From Amphritea sp. (lineage in GTDB: Bacteria; Pseudomonadota; Gammaproteobacteria; Pseudomonadales; Balneatricaceae), in contig NZ_JADGEW010000021.1 of assembly GCF_016744155.1 (NCBI RefSeq), positions 1 through 64,000 on the forward strand: 64,000 nucleotides of DNA, read 5' to 3'. Made by a program: the position numbers and the translations under genes. Shown here in pieces: positions 1-8,377 of this stretch. Every line of letters starts with the position of its first letter. The stretch's first letter is position 1. The notes beneath the pieces are model-generated. The model did not search any database, was not told the origin of the DNA, and saw only the letters and a program-made list of their open reading frames with translations.

Positions 1-137
1 TCAAGTACAACGCCATCATTAGTGACGATAGAGGCGGTAATATAGACCGTAGAGTAGAGTACTGTGGCGATTAGAGGTGCCAAAATAAACCACAACCAAG
101 GTTGTTTGTACCAGGGGCCGGCTTGTTGGGTAGTCAT
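1..137 (-). CDS. fixH: FixH family protein (partial, N-terminus only)
   Basis: Only the first 45 or so codons are in the window; the gene runs off the left edge. The start is the ATG ending at 137. The protein begins MTTQQAGPWYKQPWLWFILA and continues into one N-terminal membrane segment, the usual layout of FixH/CcoH, a membrane protein needed to assemble cbb3 oxidase, probably with the copper ATPase FixI. It lies 88 bp downstream of ccoG on the same strand, the standard ccoG-fixH order. The call rests on the N-terminal WYKQPW-type motif plus context; the periplasmic domain is not visible. Confidence 0.8.
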   Translation of the reverse strand, partial: MTTQQAGPWYKQPWLWFILAPLIATVLYSTVYITASIVTNDGVVL

Positions 138-225
138 AGGATTCCTTATAAAAAAAGAAATAGCTGCTCGGAGATAATTCCGGCAGCTATTTTAACTCAG
201 TCGGCTAGGGGAGGATAGGCTTTGC

Positions 226-1641
226 TTAGCGCGCAACCGGACCGATAAAACGGTTTTCCTCGTTAACCAGAATGCTTTCATCATCTAAAGCCTGAACCCG
301 AAACATAATGTCGTAGTTCGGGCGCTCAAGAAAGCGAGGATCTGCCTGTAGACTTACAGGATGATCAAGTAGTTCGCCAGCGCGAATTAGCACTTCACTA
401 TCCCCAGACATGGTCAGCCCTTCAACACCTCTTACCTCGATGCTAAAACGATGATCGTCCTGTGACTTATTCGCAAGTTTGAGAGTGTATACGTTTTCTA
501 TCATGCCGTTGGACGCTTCAACATAAAGTTGACCTCGGTCACGAAGTATATCAACTTCAAGTGGAATTCTGCTGTACAGGGTGTAGCTGAAGGCGATAAA
601 CATGGCGCAGATGGCAATGAAATAACCGATCAGACGTGGGCGTAAAATATGAGTTTGGCCGCCTTCTAAAGCATGCTCTGTGGTATAGCGAACAAGACCA
701 CGCTCATAACCCATGCGATCCATAATATCATCACAAGCATCGACGCAAGCACCACAAGCAACGCACTCGTATTGCAGGCCGTCCCTGATATCAATGCCTA
801 CTGGGCAGACGTGAACACAGTTGTCGCAGTCGATACAGTCGCCCAGACCATCAGCTTTATAATCAGCACTTTTCTTACGCTTACCCCGATTTTCACCGCG
901 GATATTATCATAAGAGATAACCAGAGTGTCCTGATCAAACATAACGCTCTGAAAACGGGCATATGGGCACATGTAAATACACACCTGTTCGCGCAACCAG
1001 CCAGCATTAGCATAGGTCGCTACTGTCAGAAAGCCGATCCACCAGGTTTCCCAGGGACCAAGATTCCAGACGAGGACTGAAGGCGCAAGTTCGCGAATAG
1101 GGGTGAAGTAACCAACGAAAGCAACGGCTGATAATGCTGCAATAGTTAACCAAAGAAAGTGCTTAGCGGCCTTTCTCATGATTTTGTTACCGCTCCAGGG
1201 AGCTTTATCAAGGCGCATACGCTGATTTCGATCACCTTCACTGATGCGTTCCGCCCAGATAAAGAACCAGGTCCAGACAAATTGAGGGCAGGCGTATCCA
1301 CACCATAAACGTCCGGCAAATACGGTGACGAAGAAAAGCACAAAGGCAAGAATAATCAGTAACCAGGACAGGAGCATGAAGTCCTGTGGCCAGAAGGTAA
1401 AATTAAAGATGTTGAACTGCCGACGAGGCAGATCGAAAAGAATAGCCTGATGGCCGTCCCACTGAATCCAGGAAAAACCGTAAAACATAGCCAGCATCAT
1501 GAAGCCGGATACTGTCCGTAAATTTTTAAAAAAGCCTTTGTAAAACTTTACATGAATATGTTCACGTTTGGCATATAAGTCGTACTTTTCATCCCCCTTG
1601 TTGCCCTTTGGGGTTACATCCTTAACTGGTATTTGATTCAT
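226..1641 (-). CDS. ccoG: cbb3 oxidase accessory iron-sulfur protein CcoG (RdxA/FixG)
   Basis: Membrane-bound ferredoxin-like protein that acts in cbb3 oxidase biogenesis, with a proposed role in copper reduction. Several hydrophobic segments carry CGYACPQ near residue 115 and CIYMCPYARFQ near 225. A bacterial two-[4Fe-4S] ferredoxin domain follows (CIDCDNCVHVCP and CVACGACVDACD, about 265-305), then an Ig-like FixG C-terminal domain. The frame opens at an ATG ending at 1656, but I chose the ATG ending at 1641 because an AGGA sits the right distance upstream of it. It follows ccoP after a terminator, so it may have its own promoter or be expressed by read-through. Confidence 0.93.
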   Translation of the reverse strand: MNQIPVKDVTPKGNKGDEKYDLYAKREHIHVKFYKGFFKNLRTVSGFMMLAMFYGFSWIQWDGHQAILFDLPRRQFNIFNFTFWPQDFMLLSWLLIILAFVLFFVTVFAGRLWCGYACPQFVWTWFFIWAERISEGDRNQRMRLDKAPWSGNKIMRKAAKHFLWLTIAALSAVAFVGYFTPIRELAPSVLVWNLGPWETWWIGFLTVATYANAGWLREQVCIYMCPYARFQSVMFDQDTLVISYDNIRGENRGKRKKSADYKADGLGDCIDCDNCVHVCPVGIDIRDGLQYECVACGACVDACDDIMDRMGYERGLVRYTTEHALEGGQTHILRPRLIGYFIAICAMFIAFSYTLYSRIPLEVDILRDRGQLYVEASNGMIENVYTLKLANKSQDDHRFSIEVRGVEGLTMSGDSEVLIRAGELLDHPVSLQADPRFLERPNYDIMFRVQALDDESILVNEENRFIGPVAR

Positions 1642-1756
1642 ACCATTCCTCACCATAAAGTAATCGTAATTCGGCTATCAAAACCAAGCGGTTCAAGGTT
1701 TATTAGCGATTTTGCATATTATACCCGGTTTGCAGCAGTAGTTAAGCTGAAGCACA

Positions 1757-1793
1757 AAAAAAGGCGATATGATTTTTATCATATCGCCTTTTT
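1757..1793 (-). terminator. Intrinsic terminator after ccoNOQP
   Basis: An 11-bp perfect stem (GGCGATATGAT paired with ATCATATCGCC) with a 4-nt T loop. It is flanked by an A run on the left and a T run on the right, so it could work in both directions. It lies 15 bp beyond the ccoP stop and before ccoG, and would end most cco transcripts. Confidence 0.85.
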
Positions 1794-1807
1794 TATTGAT
1801 CTGAGCC

Positions 1808-2695
1808 TTACTTGTTAGAGAGGCTGTACACGTAAGCAGTGATAAGTTGAATCTTATCATCGCTGAGTAGATCTTTATGTGCTGGCATTACGCCATTACG
1901 ACCGGTACGGATTGTGTGGCTTACTTTCTCAAAAGTAGAGCCATACAGCCAGATACCATCAGTCAGATTAGGTGCGCCCAATGCTTGAACGCCTTTACCA
2001 TCTGCACCGTGGCAAGCTGTACACAGAGCCTGGAACTGTTGCTCACCGCGAACGGCTGCATCAGCATCGTGATCGGCGCTGCTCAATGACATAACATAGT
2101 TAGTCACATCGCGAACACCTTCTTCACCCAGAACCGCACCCCAAGGTGGCATTGCACCCTGACGACCATTGGCAATAGTCTGCTGGATAGTTGCCGGAGC
2201 ACCACCATACAGCCAATCACTATCGGTCAGGTTAGGGAAGCCGTGTGCACCAGCGCCAGTGGCACCGTGACACAGTGAGCAGTTGTTGGCAAACATACGC
2301 TGACCCATTTTCAGACCTTCAGGCTGAGCCTGTAGATCTTCAACGGACATAGTTGCGTACTTAGCGAAAATAGGTTTATAAACCTCTTCCGCATGTGCCA
2401 TCTCTTCTTCCCACTGGTTTGCAGACGTCCAGCCCAGAACTCCTTTGAAGTTACCTAAGCCAGGATAGAGGGTCAGATAAACTAAGCCGAAGACAATGGT
2501 TGCAACAAACATATTCAACCACCAGCTAGGCAAAGGATTATCGTACTCTTCAATCCCGTCAAAAGAGTGACCCAGAGTTTCCTCGGTCGCTTCTTTGTGC
2601 GGCTCGCTGCGGCGGGTAGCCAGCAACAACCATGCACATCCTAATATAACTGCAAGTGTGATTACAGTTATCCATGCGCTCCAAAAAGCACTCAT
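1808..2695 (-). CDS. ccoP: cbb3-type cytochrome c oxidase diheme subunit III
   Basis: Membrane-anchored diheme cytochrome c that passes electrons from soluble cytochromes into the cbb3 oxidase. Two membrane segments lie near residues 4-27 and 58-80, the arrangement of the longer CcoP type. Two c-heme sites follow: CSLCH (C139, C142, H143) and CTACH (C225, C228, H229), each with a downstream Met-Pro that could supply the axial methionine. At 295 aa the length is normal. Its start overlaps the ccoQ stop by 4 nt, which suggests translational coupling. Confidence 0.96.
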   Translation of the reverse strand: MSAFWSAWITVITLAVILGCAWLLLATRRSEPHKEATEETLGHSFDGIEEYDNPLPSWWLNMFVATIVFGLVYLTLYPGLGNFKGVLGWTSANQWEEEMAHAEEVYKPIFAKYATMSVEDLQAQPEGLKMGQRMFANNCSLCHGATGAGAHGFPNLTDSDWLYGGAPATIQQTIANGRQGAMPPWGAVLGEEGVRDVTNYVMSLSSADHDADAAVRGEQQFQALCTACHGADGKGVQALGAPNLTDGIWLYGSTFEKVSHTIRTGRNGVMPAHKDLLSDDKIQLITAYVYSLSNK

Positions 2696-2877
2696 TGTTC
2701 TTTTCTCCCGTTATCAGTTCCTAGCGTCCGCTGATCCTGCTCGTCATCTTCGAAGGGCAGGTTAGATGCCTCTTCAAAACCTTTGCGGTTACCCGGTAGT
2801 AAGACCCAGATAAAGAGTCCGATAAAGGTGATCAGCATCAGCACCGGAAGGTAAGGACCGTAAACTTCGTAGCTCAC
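2692..2877 (-). CDS. ccoQ: cbb3 oxidase small subunit CcoQ
   Basis: A 61-residue protein with one membrane helix (about residues 10-28) and a polar, acidic tail, typical of CcoQ/FixQ, which stabilises the cbb3 complex. It sits between ccoO (6-bp gap) and ccoP (4-nt overlap). Sequence conservation in this family is low, so position in the operon is the strongest evidence. Confidence 0.9.
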   Translation of the reverse strand: MSYEVYGPYLPVLMLITFIGLFIWVLLPGNRKGFEEASNLPFEDDEQDQRTLGTDNGRKEQ

Positions 2878-2883
2878 TCTGGA

Positions 2884-3504
2884 TTACCGCTTGTTGTTGT
2901 AAACAGAGTGGGTTTTGCCAAGTGCCTGAAGGTACGAAACCAGAGCATCAATCTCTGCTTTACCTTCAACCTGTTCCTTAGCAGCTGCAGCGTCTTCCTC
3001 GGTGTATGGAACACCAAGTTTAGCCAGAACCCGCATCTTAGTTGCGGTGTCTTTACCTGACAGCTTGTTTTCAAACAGCCAAGGGTAGGACGGCATCTTA
3101 GACTCAGGTACTACATCGCGTGGGTTATACAGGTGTGCACGATGCCAGTCATCACTGTAACGACCACCGACCCGGGCCAGATCTGGACCGGTACGTTTGG
3201 AGCCCCATAGGAATGGGTGTTCCCAAACTTGCTCGTTGGCAGTTGAGTAGTGACCGTAGCGCTCGGTTTCTGCACGGAAAGGTCGAATCATCTGGGAGTG
3301 ACATACGTTACAGCCTTCACGGATGTAAATGTCGCGCCCTTCAAGTTCAAGCGCAGTATATGTGCGCAGACCTTCGATTGGCTTAGTTGTCGAATTGCTA
3401 AAGAACAGAGGTACGATTTCAGCAAGACCACCACCACTGATCACCAGGATGATCAGCAGGATCATGATGCCAATATTCTTTTCAATCGTTTCGTGTTTGA
3501 TCAT
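2884..3504 (-). CDS. ccoO: cbb3-type cytochrome c oxidase monoheme subunit II
   Basis: Monoheme c-type cytochrome subunit anchored by one N-terminal membrane helix (about 11-33). The c-heme motif CNVCH is at residues 65-69, inside the family signature [16 protein letters not shown] Met-Pro in SKMPSYPW near residue 135 is the likely axial ligand. The full 206-residue length matches the family. It lies 21 bp after ccoN and transfers electrons from CcoP to the CcoN core. Confidence 0.97.
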   Translation of the reverse strand: MIKHETIEKNIGIMILLIILVISGGGLAEIVPLFFSNSTTKPIEGLRTYTALELEGRDIYIREGCNVCHSQMIRPFRAETERYGHYSTANEQVWEHPFLWGSKRTGPDLARVGGRYSDDWHRAHLYNPRDVVPESKMPSYPWLFENKLSGKDTATKMRVLAKLGVPYTEEDAAAAKEQVEGKAEIDALVSYLQALGKTHSVYNNKR

Positions 3505-3525
3505 TTCAATATGCTCCTCTGATCC

Positions 3526-4956
3526 TTAAGCTGCTTGCGCAGAAGCGTTAGCTGCAGGAGCTGTGCTGTCTTTGCGTACAGTCTGCCAAACGTTGTATGC
3601 CATTAACAGCATACCAGTCAGGAAGAATGCACCGCCCAGAGCACGAACGAAGAAACCAGGATGACTTGCTTCCAGTGCTTCTACGAAGCTGTAAGTCAGG
3701 GTGCCGTCCTCGTTAACCGCGCGCCACATCAGACCTTGCAGGATACCGTTAACCCACATCGCGCAGATGTACAGTACAGTACCGATAGTTGCCAGCCAGA
3801 AATGGGTATTTACCAATGCCATGCTCGCCATTTGAGCTTTACCCCAAAGACGTGGAATCATGTGGTAAACCGCACCGATAGAGATCATCGCAACCCAGCC
3901 CAAAGCACCCGCATGTACGTGACCGATAGTCCAGTCAGTGTAGTGGGATAGAGCGTTTACGGTCTTGATTGACATCATCGGTCCTTCAAAGGTAGACATA
4001 CCATAGAAAGACAGAGAAACAACCAGGAAGCGCAATACAGGGTCTGTGCGTAGCTTATGCCAAGCGCCGGATAGCGTCATCATACCGTTGATCATACCGC
4101 CCCAAGAAGGTGCTAGCAGAACCAAAGACATAACCATTGCTACAGACTGAGTCCAGTCAGGCAGGGCAGTGTAGTGCAGGTGATGACCACCAGCCCACAT
4201 ATAAGTCGCAATCAGAGCCCAGAAGTGAACTACAGACAGGCGGTAAGAATAAATTGGACGCTCAGCCTGCTTCGGTACGAAGTAATACATCATACCCAGG
4301 AAGCCAGCGGTCAAGAAGAAACCTACAGCGTTATGTCCATACCACCACTGAACCATCGCATCTACAGCACCCGGATAAACCGAGTAAGACTTGAACAGAG
4401 ATACAGGCATCGCTGCGCTGTTTACAATGTGCAGTACAGCAACTGTGATGATGAAGGCCATGAAGAACCAGTTACCCACGTAGATGTGAGATGTCTTACG
4501 CATCTTCACTGTACCTAGGAACACGATAGCGTATGCAACCCAGACTACGGTGATAAGCAGATCAATCGGCCATTCTAGTTCTGCGTATTCTTTAGAAGAA
4601 GTCAGACCTAGTGGTAGGGTGATTGCCGCGCTCAGAATAACTAGTTGCCAGCCCCAGAATGTAAAGGCGGCCAGTTTATCAGAGATCAGGCGAGTTTGGC
4701 TCGTACGCTGTACGACGTAGTAAGAGGATGCGAACAATGCGCAGCCTCCGAATGCAAAGATAACAGCGTTGGTATGCAACGGACGCAAGCGACCGTAAGT
4801 TAACCAAGCGGTATCAAAGTTTAGTGCAGGCCATACTAACTGGGATGCGATTAGCACTCCCACGGCCATTCCGACAATTCCCCATACCACTGTCATGATG
4901 GCGAATTGACGCACCACCTTGTAATTGTAGGTTGGGTGTTCAGCTGCTGTGCTCAT
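3526..4956 (-). CDS. ccoN: cbb3-type cytochrome c oxidase catalytic subunit I
   Basis: Heme-copper oxidase core that reduces O2 to water and pumps protons, with high oxygen affinity. About twelve membrane helices are predicted. Histidine motifs of subunit I are visible: [12 protein letters not shown] (low-spin heme), [10 protein letters not shown], the metal-site pair in [13 protein letters not shown], and [13 protein letters not shown]. At 476 aa it is full length. It is the first gene of ccoNOQP; a perfect ANR/FNR site about 315 bp upstream suggests induction at low oxygen. Confidence 0.98.
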   Translation of the reverse strand: MSTAAEHPTYNYKVVRQFAIMTVVWGIVGMAVGVLIASQLVWPALNFDTAWLTYGRLRPLHTNAVIFAFGGCALFASSYYVVQRTSQTRLISDKLAAFTFWGWQLVILSAAITLPLGLTSSKEYAELEWPIDLLITVVWVAYAIVFLGTVKMRKTSHIYVGNWFFMAFIITVAVLHIVNSAAMPVSLFKSYSVYPGAVDAMVQWWYGHNAVGFFLTAGFLGMMYYFVPKQAERPIYSYRLSVVHFWALIATYMWAGGHHLHYTALPDWTQSVAMVMSLVLLAPSWGGMINGMMTLSGAWHKLRTDPVLRFLVVSLSFYGMSTFEGPMMSIKTVNALSHYTDWTIGHVHAGALGWVAMISIGAVYHMIPRLWGKAQMASMALVNTHFWLATIGTVLYICAMWVNGILQGLMWRAVNEDGTLTYSFVEALEASHPGFFVRALGGAFFLTGMLLMAYNVWQTVRKDSTAPAANASAQAA

Positions 4957-5332
4957 ATCAGGCTCTCATCAACAAGCTATTAGAAAGGTTTAGAAAGTAA
5001 ATTTCCGCTGGCTATTATGTTGAAATGGCGACCATATTTCAATGCGTCAACGGTATTAGTTGCGTCATAGTGCCGCACTGCAAAAAAATAATACTAAAGT
5101 TCATGGTTGATGTGTTTCGTATGATTATTATGCTTCATCTTGTTGAAATATAATGGAAAAGAATATTTATATTGTTCCAATATGGGTATGTATTATTATT
5201 GTTTTTGATGTTTTGGACAGAAGTTGATCATTATTAAGCCAGTATCAAAAGTTACTAATTTATATTTTATTGATGTGGATCAAGCGCGTTTTGGCGCATA
5301 ATTAACCACTTTCTGTGATGGCGGAGTAAAGA
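4957..5332. other. Divergent intergenic region between ccoN and a hydrolase gene
   Basis: AT-rich 376-bp spacer between divergent genes. The one site I recognise is a perfect ANR/FNR box near its right end. I see no open frame with a ribosome binding site and no tRNA. The long ccoN leader implied (roughly 280 nt if transcription starts about 41 bp from the box) has no riboswitch-like fold that I could identify by eye. Confidence 0.6.
5270..5283. promoter_or_regulatory. ANR/FNR binding site
   Basis: TTGATGTGGATCAA is a perfect match to the FNR/ANR consensus TTGAT-N4-ATCAA. It is centred at 5276.5, about 320 bp from the ccoN start and 56 bp from the start of the divergent hydrolase gene. cbb3 operons are classic ANR/FNR targets. 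A weak -10-like TGATACT on the minus strand near 5245 fits activation toward ccoN. A CATAAT at 5297-5302 could instead serve the plus-strand gene. Confidence 0.85.
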
Positions 5333-5938
5333 ATGTTGATTGAAGGGAAGCCGGTTAAGGGGAAAATTCTGTTGGCGCATGGAGCAGGAGCGCCAATGGA
5401 TAGCCTGTTTATGGATCAAATATCGTCAGGTTTGGCTGCAGGGGGTGTTGAGGTGATCCGGTTTGAATTTCCCTACATGCAGAAACGTCGAGTAGATGGA
5501 AAGAAGCGTCCTCCGGATCGGCAGCCTAAGTTACTCGACTATTTTACAGAAATGATTGAGCGTTTTACCGATCCGGATGTCCCGCTCTGGTTAGCGGGTA
5601 AATCCATGGGCGGGCGAATGGCAACCCACCTGGCGGAAGACCCAAGGGTTAAAGGGTGTTTTGTTTATGGCTACCCTTTTTATGCGCCCGGTAAGCTTGA
5701 TCGGCCGAGAACAGAGCATCTTGTGTCAGTCGCCAAGCCTGTACATATATTTCAAGGTACTAGAGACGGAATGGGGCGCAAAGAGGTTGTAGATGAATAT
5801 ATTCTGTCAGATTCTGTCACTGTCCATTGGCTGGAGAGTGGAGACCATGACCTTAAACCACTAAAAAGATCTGGAATAACGCAGGACGAACATATAGCTC
5901 ATGCAGTAGAATCCACGCTCTTGACTATCTACGATTGA
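5333..5938 (+). CDS. alpha/beta hydrolase (KANL3/Tex30-like)
   Basis: Small cytoplasmic alpha/beta-hydrolase-fold protein of 201 aa. It begins with the strand-and-oxyanion motif LLAHGAGAPMDS, has the nucleophile elbow GKSMGGRMA (Ser near residue 95), a candidate acid in GTRDGMG and a candidate His in SGDHDLKP. This is the layout of the KANL3/Tex30 hydrolase-like family; the substrate is unknown. A GGAG sits just upstream of the ATG. It is followed 19 bp later by rlmM, so the two may be cotranscribed. Confidence 0.8.
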   Translation: MLIEGKPVKGKILLAHGAGAPMDSLFMDQISSGLAAGGVEVIRFEFPYMQKRRVDGKKRPPDRQPKLLDYFTEMIERFTDPDVPLWLAGKSMGGRMATHLAEDPRVKGCFVYGYPFYAPGKLDRPRTEHLVSVAKPVHIFQGTRDGMGRKEVVDEYILSDSVTVHWLESGDHDLKPLKRSGITQDEHIAHAVESTLLTIYD

Positions 5939-5957
5939 AATATAGAGGTACTGCCCT

Positions 5958-7019
5958 GTGAATCACCTTCTGCTCTATTGCCGCCCTGGCTTTGAGAAAG
6001 AGTGCGCTGCTGAGATCCGTGAGTTGTGTGAACAACAGGGGATATACGGTTATTGTAAGCTGGAAGAGAACACTGGTTATGCTCTTTTTATCAGTCAGCA
6101 ATCTGATGGAGCAAGTCTCGCAGTAGAAAAACTGAATTTTCGTGATCTGGTTTTTACTCGTCAATGGATTGCCTGTCTGCCTCTGATTGATGAGGTGGAT
6201 ACTAATGATCGTATTGTTGCATTAAGCGGCTATATTGCAGAGCTACCGGAATGTAATGAGTTGTGGGTTGAGCCTTCTGATACGACCGAAGGGCGAGAGA
6301 TGCAGCGTTTCTGTAATAGTTTTGGCTCAGCTTTTAGCCAAACGTTGCGTAAGCAGGGATTGTTGCCTCGTAATGCTTCAAACAGATTACATATTTTTGC
6401 TCTATCAGGAAGCTGTTTTTATATCGGTTTTGCGCCGGTGAATAATTCGGCTCCCTGGCCGATGGGGATCATGCGTCTTAAGTTTCCTCAGCAAGCGCCA
6501 AGCCGTTCAACACTGAAGCTTGAAGAAGCGTGGCATTGGTTTATACCTCAGAAACAGTGGCAACAGTTTATTAGCAGTGGTAAGCGGGCCGCCGACTTAG
6601 GAGCGGCACCAGGAGGATGGACCTGGCAGCTTGTAAACCAAAACATGTTCGTTACGGCTATCGATAATGGTCCTATGGCTGATTCTTTAATGGAGTCAGG
6701 GCAAGTTACTCACCTGGCTGCAGACGCCTTCAGCTATCAGCCTCATAAGTCTTTTGACTGGATGGTGTGTGATATTATTGATAAACCTACACGTGTTATC
6801 AGGCTGATGGCTCAGTGGCTGGTAGAAGGTTGGTGCAGAGAAACGGTGTTTAATCTGAAGCTGCCGATGAAACAGCGTTATCCCGAGGTTAAAGGCTGTC
6901 TGGAATATCTGCAGAATGAACTGAATAACGCCGGTCTTAATGCCAGTATTGCCGCTAAACACCTGTATCATGACCGGGAAGAGATCACTGTGCATGTACG
7001 TTTATTGGATCGTGTTTAG
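5958..7019 (+). CDS. rlmM: 23S rRNA (cytidine-2498-2'-O)-methyltransferase
   Basis: SAM-dependent methyltransferase that 2'-O-methylates C2498 of 23S rRNA. An N-terminal THUMP-like region (MNHLLLYCRPGFEKECAAEI) is followed by a Rossmann domain with SAM motif I, AADLGAAPGGWTWQL, near residue 210. DWMVCDIIDKP and FNLKLPMKQRY supply the Asp and Lys of the K-D-K type active site. It starts at a GTG preceded by AGAGGT. The 353-aa length matches RlmM/YgdE. Confidence 0.95.
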   Translation: MNHLLLYCRPGFEKECAAEIRELCEQQGIYGYCKLEENTGYALFISQQSDGASLAVEKLNFRDLVFTRQWIACLPLIDEVDTNDRIVALSGYIAELPECNELWVEPSDTTEGREMQRFCNSFGSAFSQTLRKQGLLPRNASNRLHIFALSGSCFYIGFAPVNNSAPWPMGIMRLKFPQQAPSRSTLKLEEAWHWFIPQKQWQQFISSGKRAADLGAAPGGWTWQLVNQNMFVTAIDNGPMADSLMESGQVTHLAADAFSYQPHKSFDWMVCDIIDKPTRVIRLMAQWLVEGWCRETVFNLKLPMKQRYPEVKGCLEYLQNELNNAGLNASIAAKHLYHDREEITVHVRLLDRV

Positions 7020-7027
7020 AATAGTTC

Positions 7028-7058
7028 AGGATTAAGGGCTAGGCCCTTGATCCTATTT
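7028..7058 (+). terminator. Probable terminator hairpin after rlmM
   Basis: A 12-bp stem (AGGATTAAGGGC with GCCCTTGATCCT, one U-G wobble) and a 3-nt loop, beginning 9 bp after the rlmM stop. Only a short T-rich stretch follows, so termination efficiency is uncertain. Confidence 0.55.
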
Positions 7059-7080
7059 CCTGAGGACTTGTTTGTCTCGG

Positions 7081-7362
7081 TCAATGTTCCAGGACTGTGA
7101 TTTTCTCTTCTGATTCCAGCATTGGCATAATGGCTTCCATGATTTCTTTGCGTGCAGCGGAGGAGTGCCAGCGCTGCCAGTCCTGTAAGGTGCGAAATGT
7201 TGCCATTACGATACGATGATTATGGTCATTACTGTTTTTTAGCGATTCCCCGGAGATAAAACCGTGGGCTTGCATCGCTTGTTGTAAGGTATTGCGGGCA
7301 GCTTTTTCGTAGTGCTCTGCCAAGTCATCGGCAATATGGCGTTCAATCAATACTCGAATCAT
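7081..7362 (-). CDS. antibiotic biosynthesis monooxygenase (ABM) domain protein
   Basis: A 93-residue single-domain protein of the dimeric alpha/beta-barrel ABM type. It starts MIRVLIERHIADDLAEHY, has a central HRIVMATFRTLQDWQRWH, and ends in a helix-strand pair; a central W-x-x-W is typical of these proteins. Members include quinol monooxygenases and heme-degrading enzymes, but no residue here allows a specific reaction to be named. The ATG is preceded by GGAGAG. It stands alone on the minus strand between rlmM and tusA. Confidence 0.75.
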   Translation of the reverse strand: MIRVLIERHIADDLAEHYEKAARNTLQQAMQAHGFISGESLKNSNDHNHRIVMATFRTLQDWQRWHSSAARKEIMEAIMPMLESEEKITVLEH

Positions 7363-7515
7363 CTTTGCTCTCCGTTAGCTGAACAAAATTATTTTCATTT
7401 ATTTCAATATAATAGCTCAAATGTAGTGAGTAAAACGTTATCTGGCAAAAAGATAGGTTTTTCTATGGTGCTGAATTTGCGACAATATGCACCTGATGTA
7501 TTAGAGGTATTACTG

Positions 7516-7755
7516 ATGGTTGAAGTAAAAGCGGATAAGGTTATGGATGCAACTGGTCTGTTCTGTCCCGAGCCGGTAATGCTGTTGCACAATGAGGTGC
7601 GTGAAATGGCGACAGGTGAAGTATTGCAATTGACGGCGACTGACCCTTCAACGCAGCGAGATGTGCCGAAGTTTTGTACCTTTCTGGGACATGAGCTAAT
7701 CGCTCAGAAAGCTGTAGATAATCAATTTTTATATCTGATCCGAAAAGGTGAGTAA
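7516..7755 (+). CDS. tusA: sulfur carrier protein TusA
   Basis: Sulfurtransferase carrier that relays persulfide sulfur from IscS toward 2-thiouridine modification of tRNA wobble bases. The 79-residue protein has the family signature DATGLFCPEPVM with the active Cys at residue 17 in a CPEP motif, and the conserved DPSTQRDVPKFC segment. The open frame extends upstream, but the ATG at 7516 has GAGG at a proper distance and gives the usual TusA length. Confidence 0.95.
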   Translation: MVEVKADKVMDATGLFCPEPVMLLHNEVREMATGEVLQLTATDPSTQRDVPKFCTFLGHELIAQKAVDNQFLYLIRKGE

Positions 7756-7835
7756 CCTGTCTTATTCGGGATCAGATGCCGATAATTTTAAGAGGCCCTG
7801 AGGGCCGCAAGATAAACAGTTGAGAGAAACTTACT

Positions 7836-8285
7836 GTGACAGCAACAGAAACTGCGGATAAATCAAAAACTCGCACCCGTTCCAAAAATCGGGCGGCCAA
7901 TCAGGCTGCTCTGCAACTGCTGTGTGATGCATACCCGGAAGTCTTTAATCGGGAAAACATGCGTCCATTAAAGATTGGTATTCAAGAAGACCTGATTGCC
8001 GATGAGAAGTTAGCGAAAAACAAGATTAAGAGAGCACTAGCTTCGTATGTGCGTTCTCCCTATTACTTTCGTAGTCTGAAAGAAGGGGCTGATCGCATCG
8101 GATTAGACGCCCAGGCTTCGGGTGCGGTTACTGAATCTGAAGCGGAGCATGCAAAGCTCCAGCTGAAAGAGGTCAATAAGCTGCGCCAGCAAAAGCAGCA
8201 GGAAGAGAAAGCTAAGCAAAAAGTTAAAGAGAAGGACGAGCGTCTCAACAATAAGCTTGAAATGTTGCTGACAAAGAAAGGCTGA
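7836..8285 (+). CDS. proQ: ProQ/FinO-family RNA chaperone (minimal form)
   Basis: RNA-binding protein with a ProQ/FinO domain at about residues 15-100; the core motif includes RPLKIGIQEDL and a YVRSPYYFRSL stretch. It is followed by a basic, coiled-coil-like Lys/Gln/Glu tail. At 149 aa it lacks the C-terminal Tudor-like domain of E. coli ProQ and resembles the short Legionella or Neisseria type. It starts at a GTG. A GC-rich hairpin lies in the leader (7794-7806). Its RNA targets cannot be inferred from sequence. Confidence 0.88.
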   Translation: MTATETADKSKTRTRSKNRAANQAALQLLCDAYPEVFNRENMRPLKIGIQEDLIADEKLAKNKIKRALASYVRSPYYFRSLKEGADRIGLDAQASGAVTESEAEHAKLQLKEVNKLRQQKQQEEKAKQKVKEKDERLNNKLEMLLTKKG

Positions 8286-8302
8286 TCGTACTTCTGATTA
8301 AG

Positions 8303-8328
8303 AAAACCGCCTTATGGCGGTTTTTTTG
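8303..8328 (+). terminator. Intrinsic terminator after proQ
   Basis: Stem AAACCGCC with GGCGGTTT, a TTAT loop and a run of seven Ts, about 20 bp after the proQ stop. A few As precede the stem, so it may also end lapD transcripts arriving from the other strand. Confidence 0.88.
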
Positions 8329-8377
8329 TTTCTGAGGAGATGGATGGCAGGTATTCAGAGGCTGAATGCCTTAGGGC

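Noticed and set aside
673-1080. A 135-codon open frame on the plus strand inside ccoG.
   Set aside because: ccoG is fully supported by motifs on the minus strand; the antisense frame has no recognisable domain or start signal.
7312-7515. N-terminal extension of tusA by 68 codons.
   Set aside because: The upstream part overlaps the leader region of the opposing ABM gene, has no TusA homology, and an internal ATG has a good ribosome binding site and gives the standard length.
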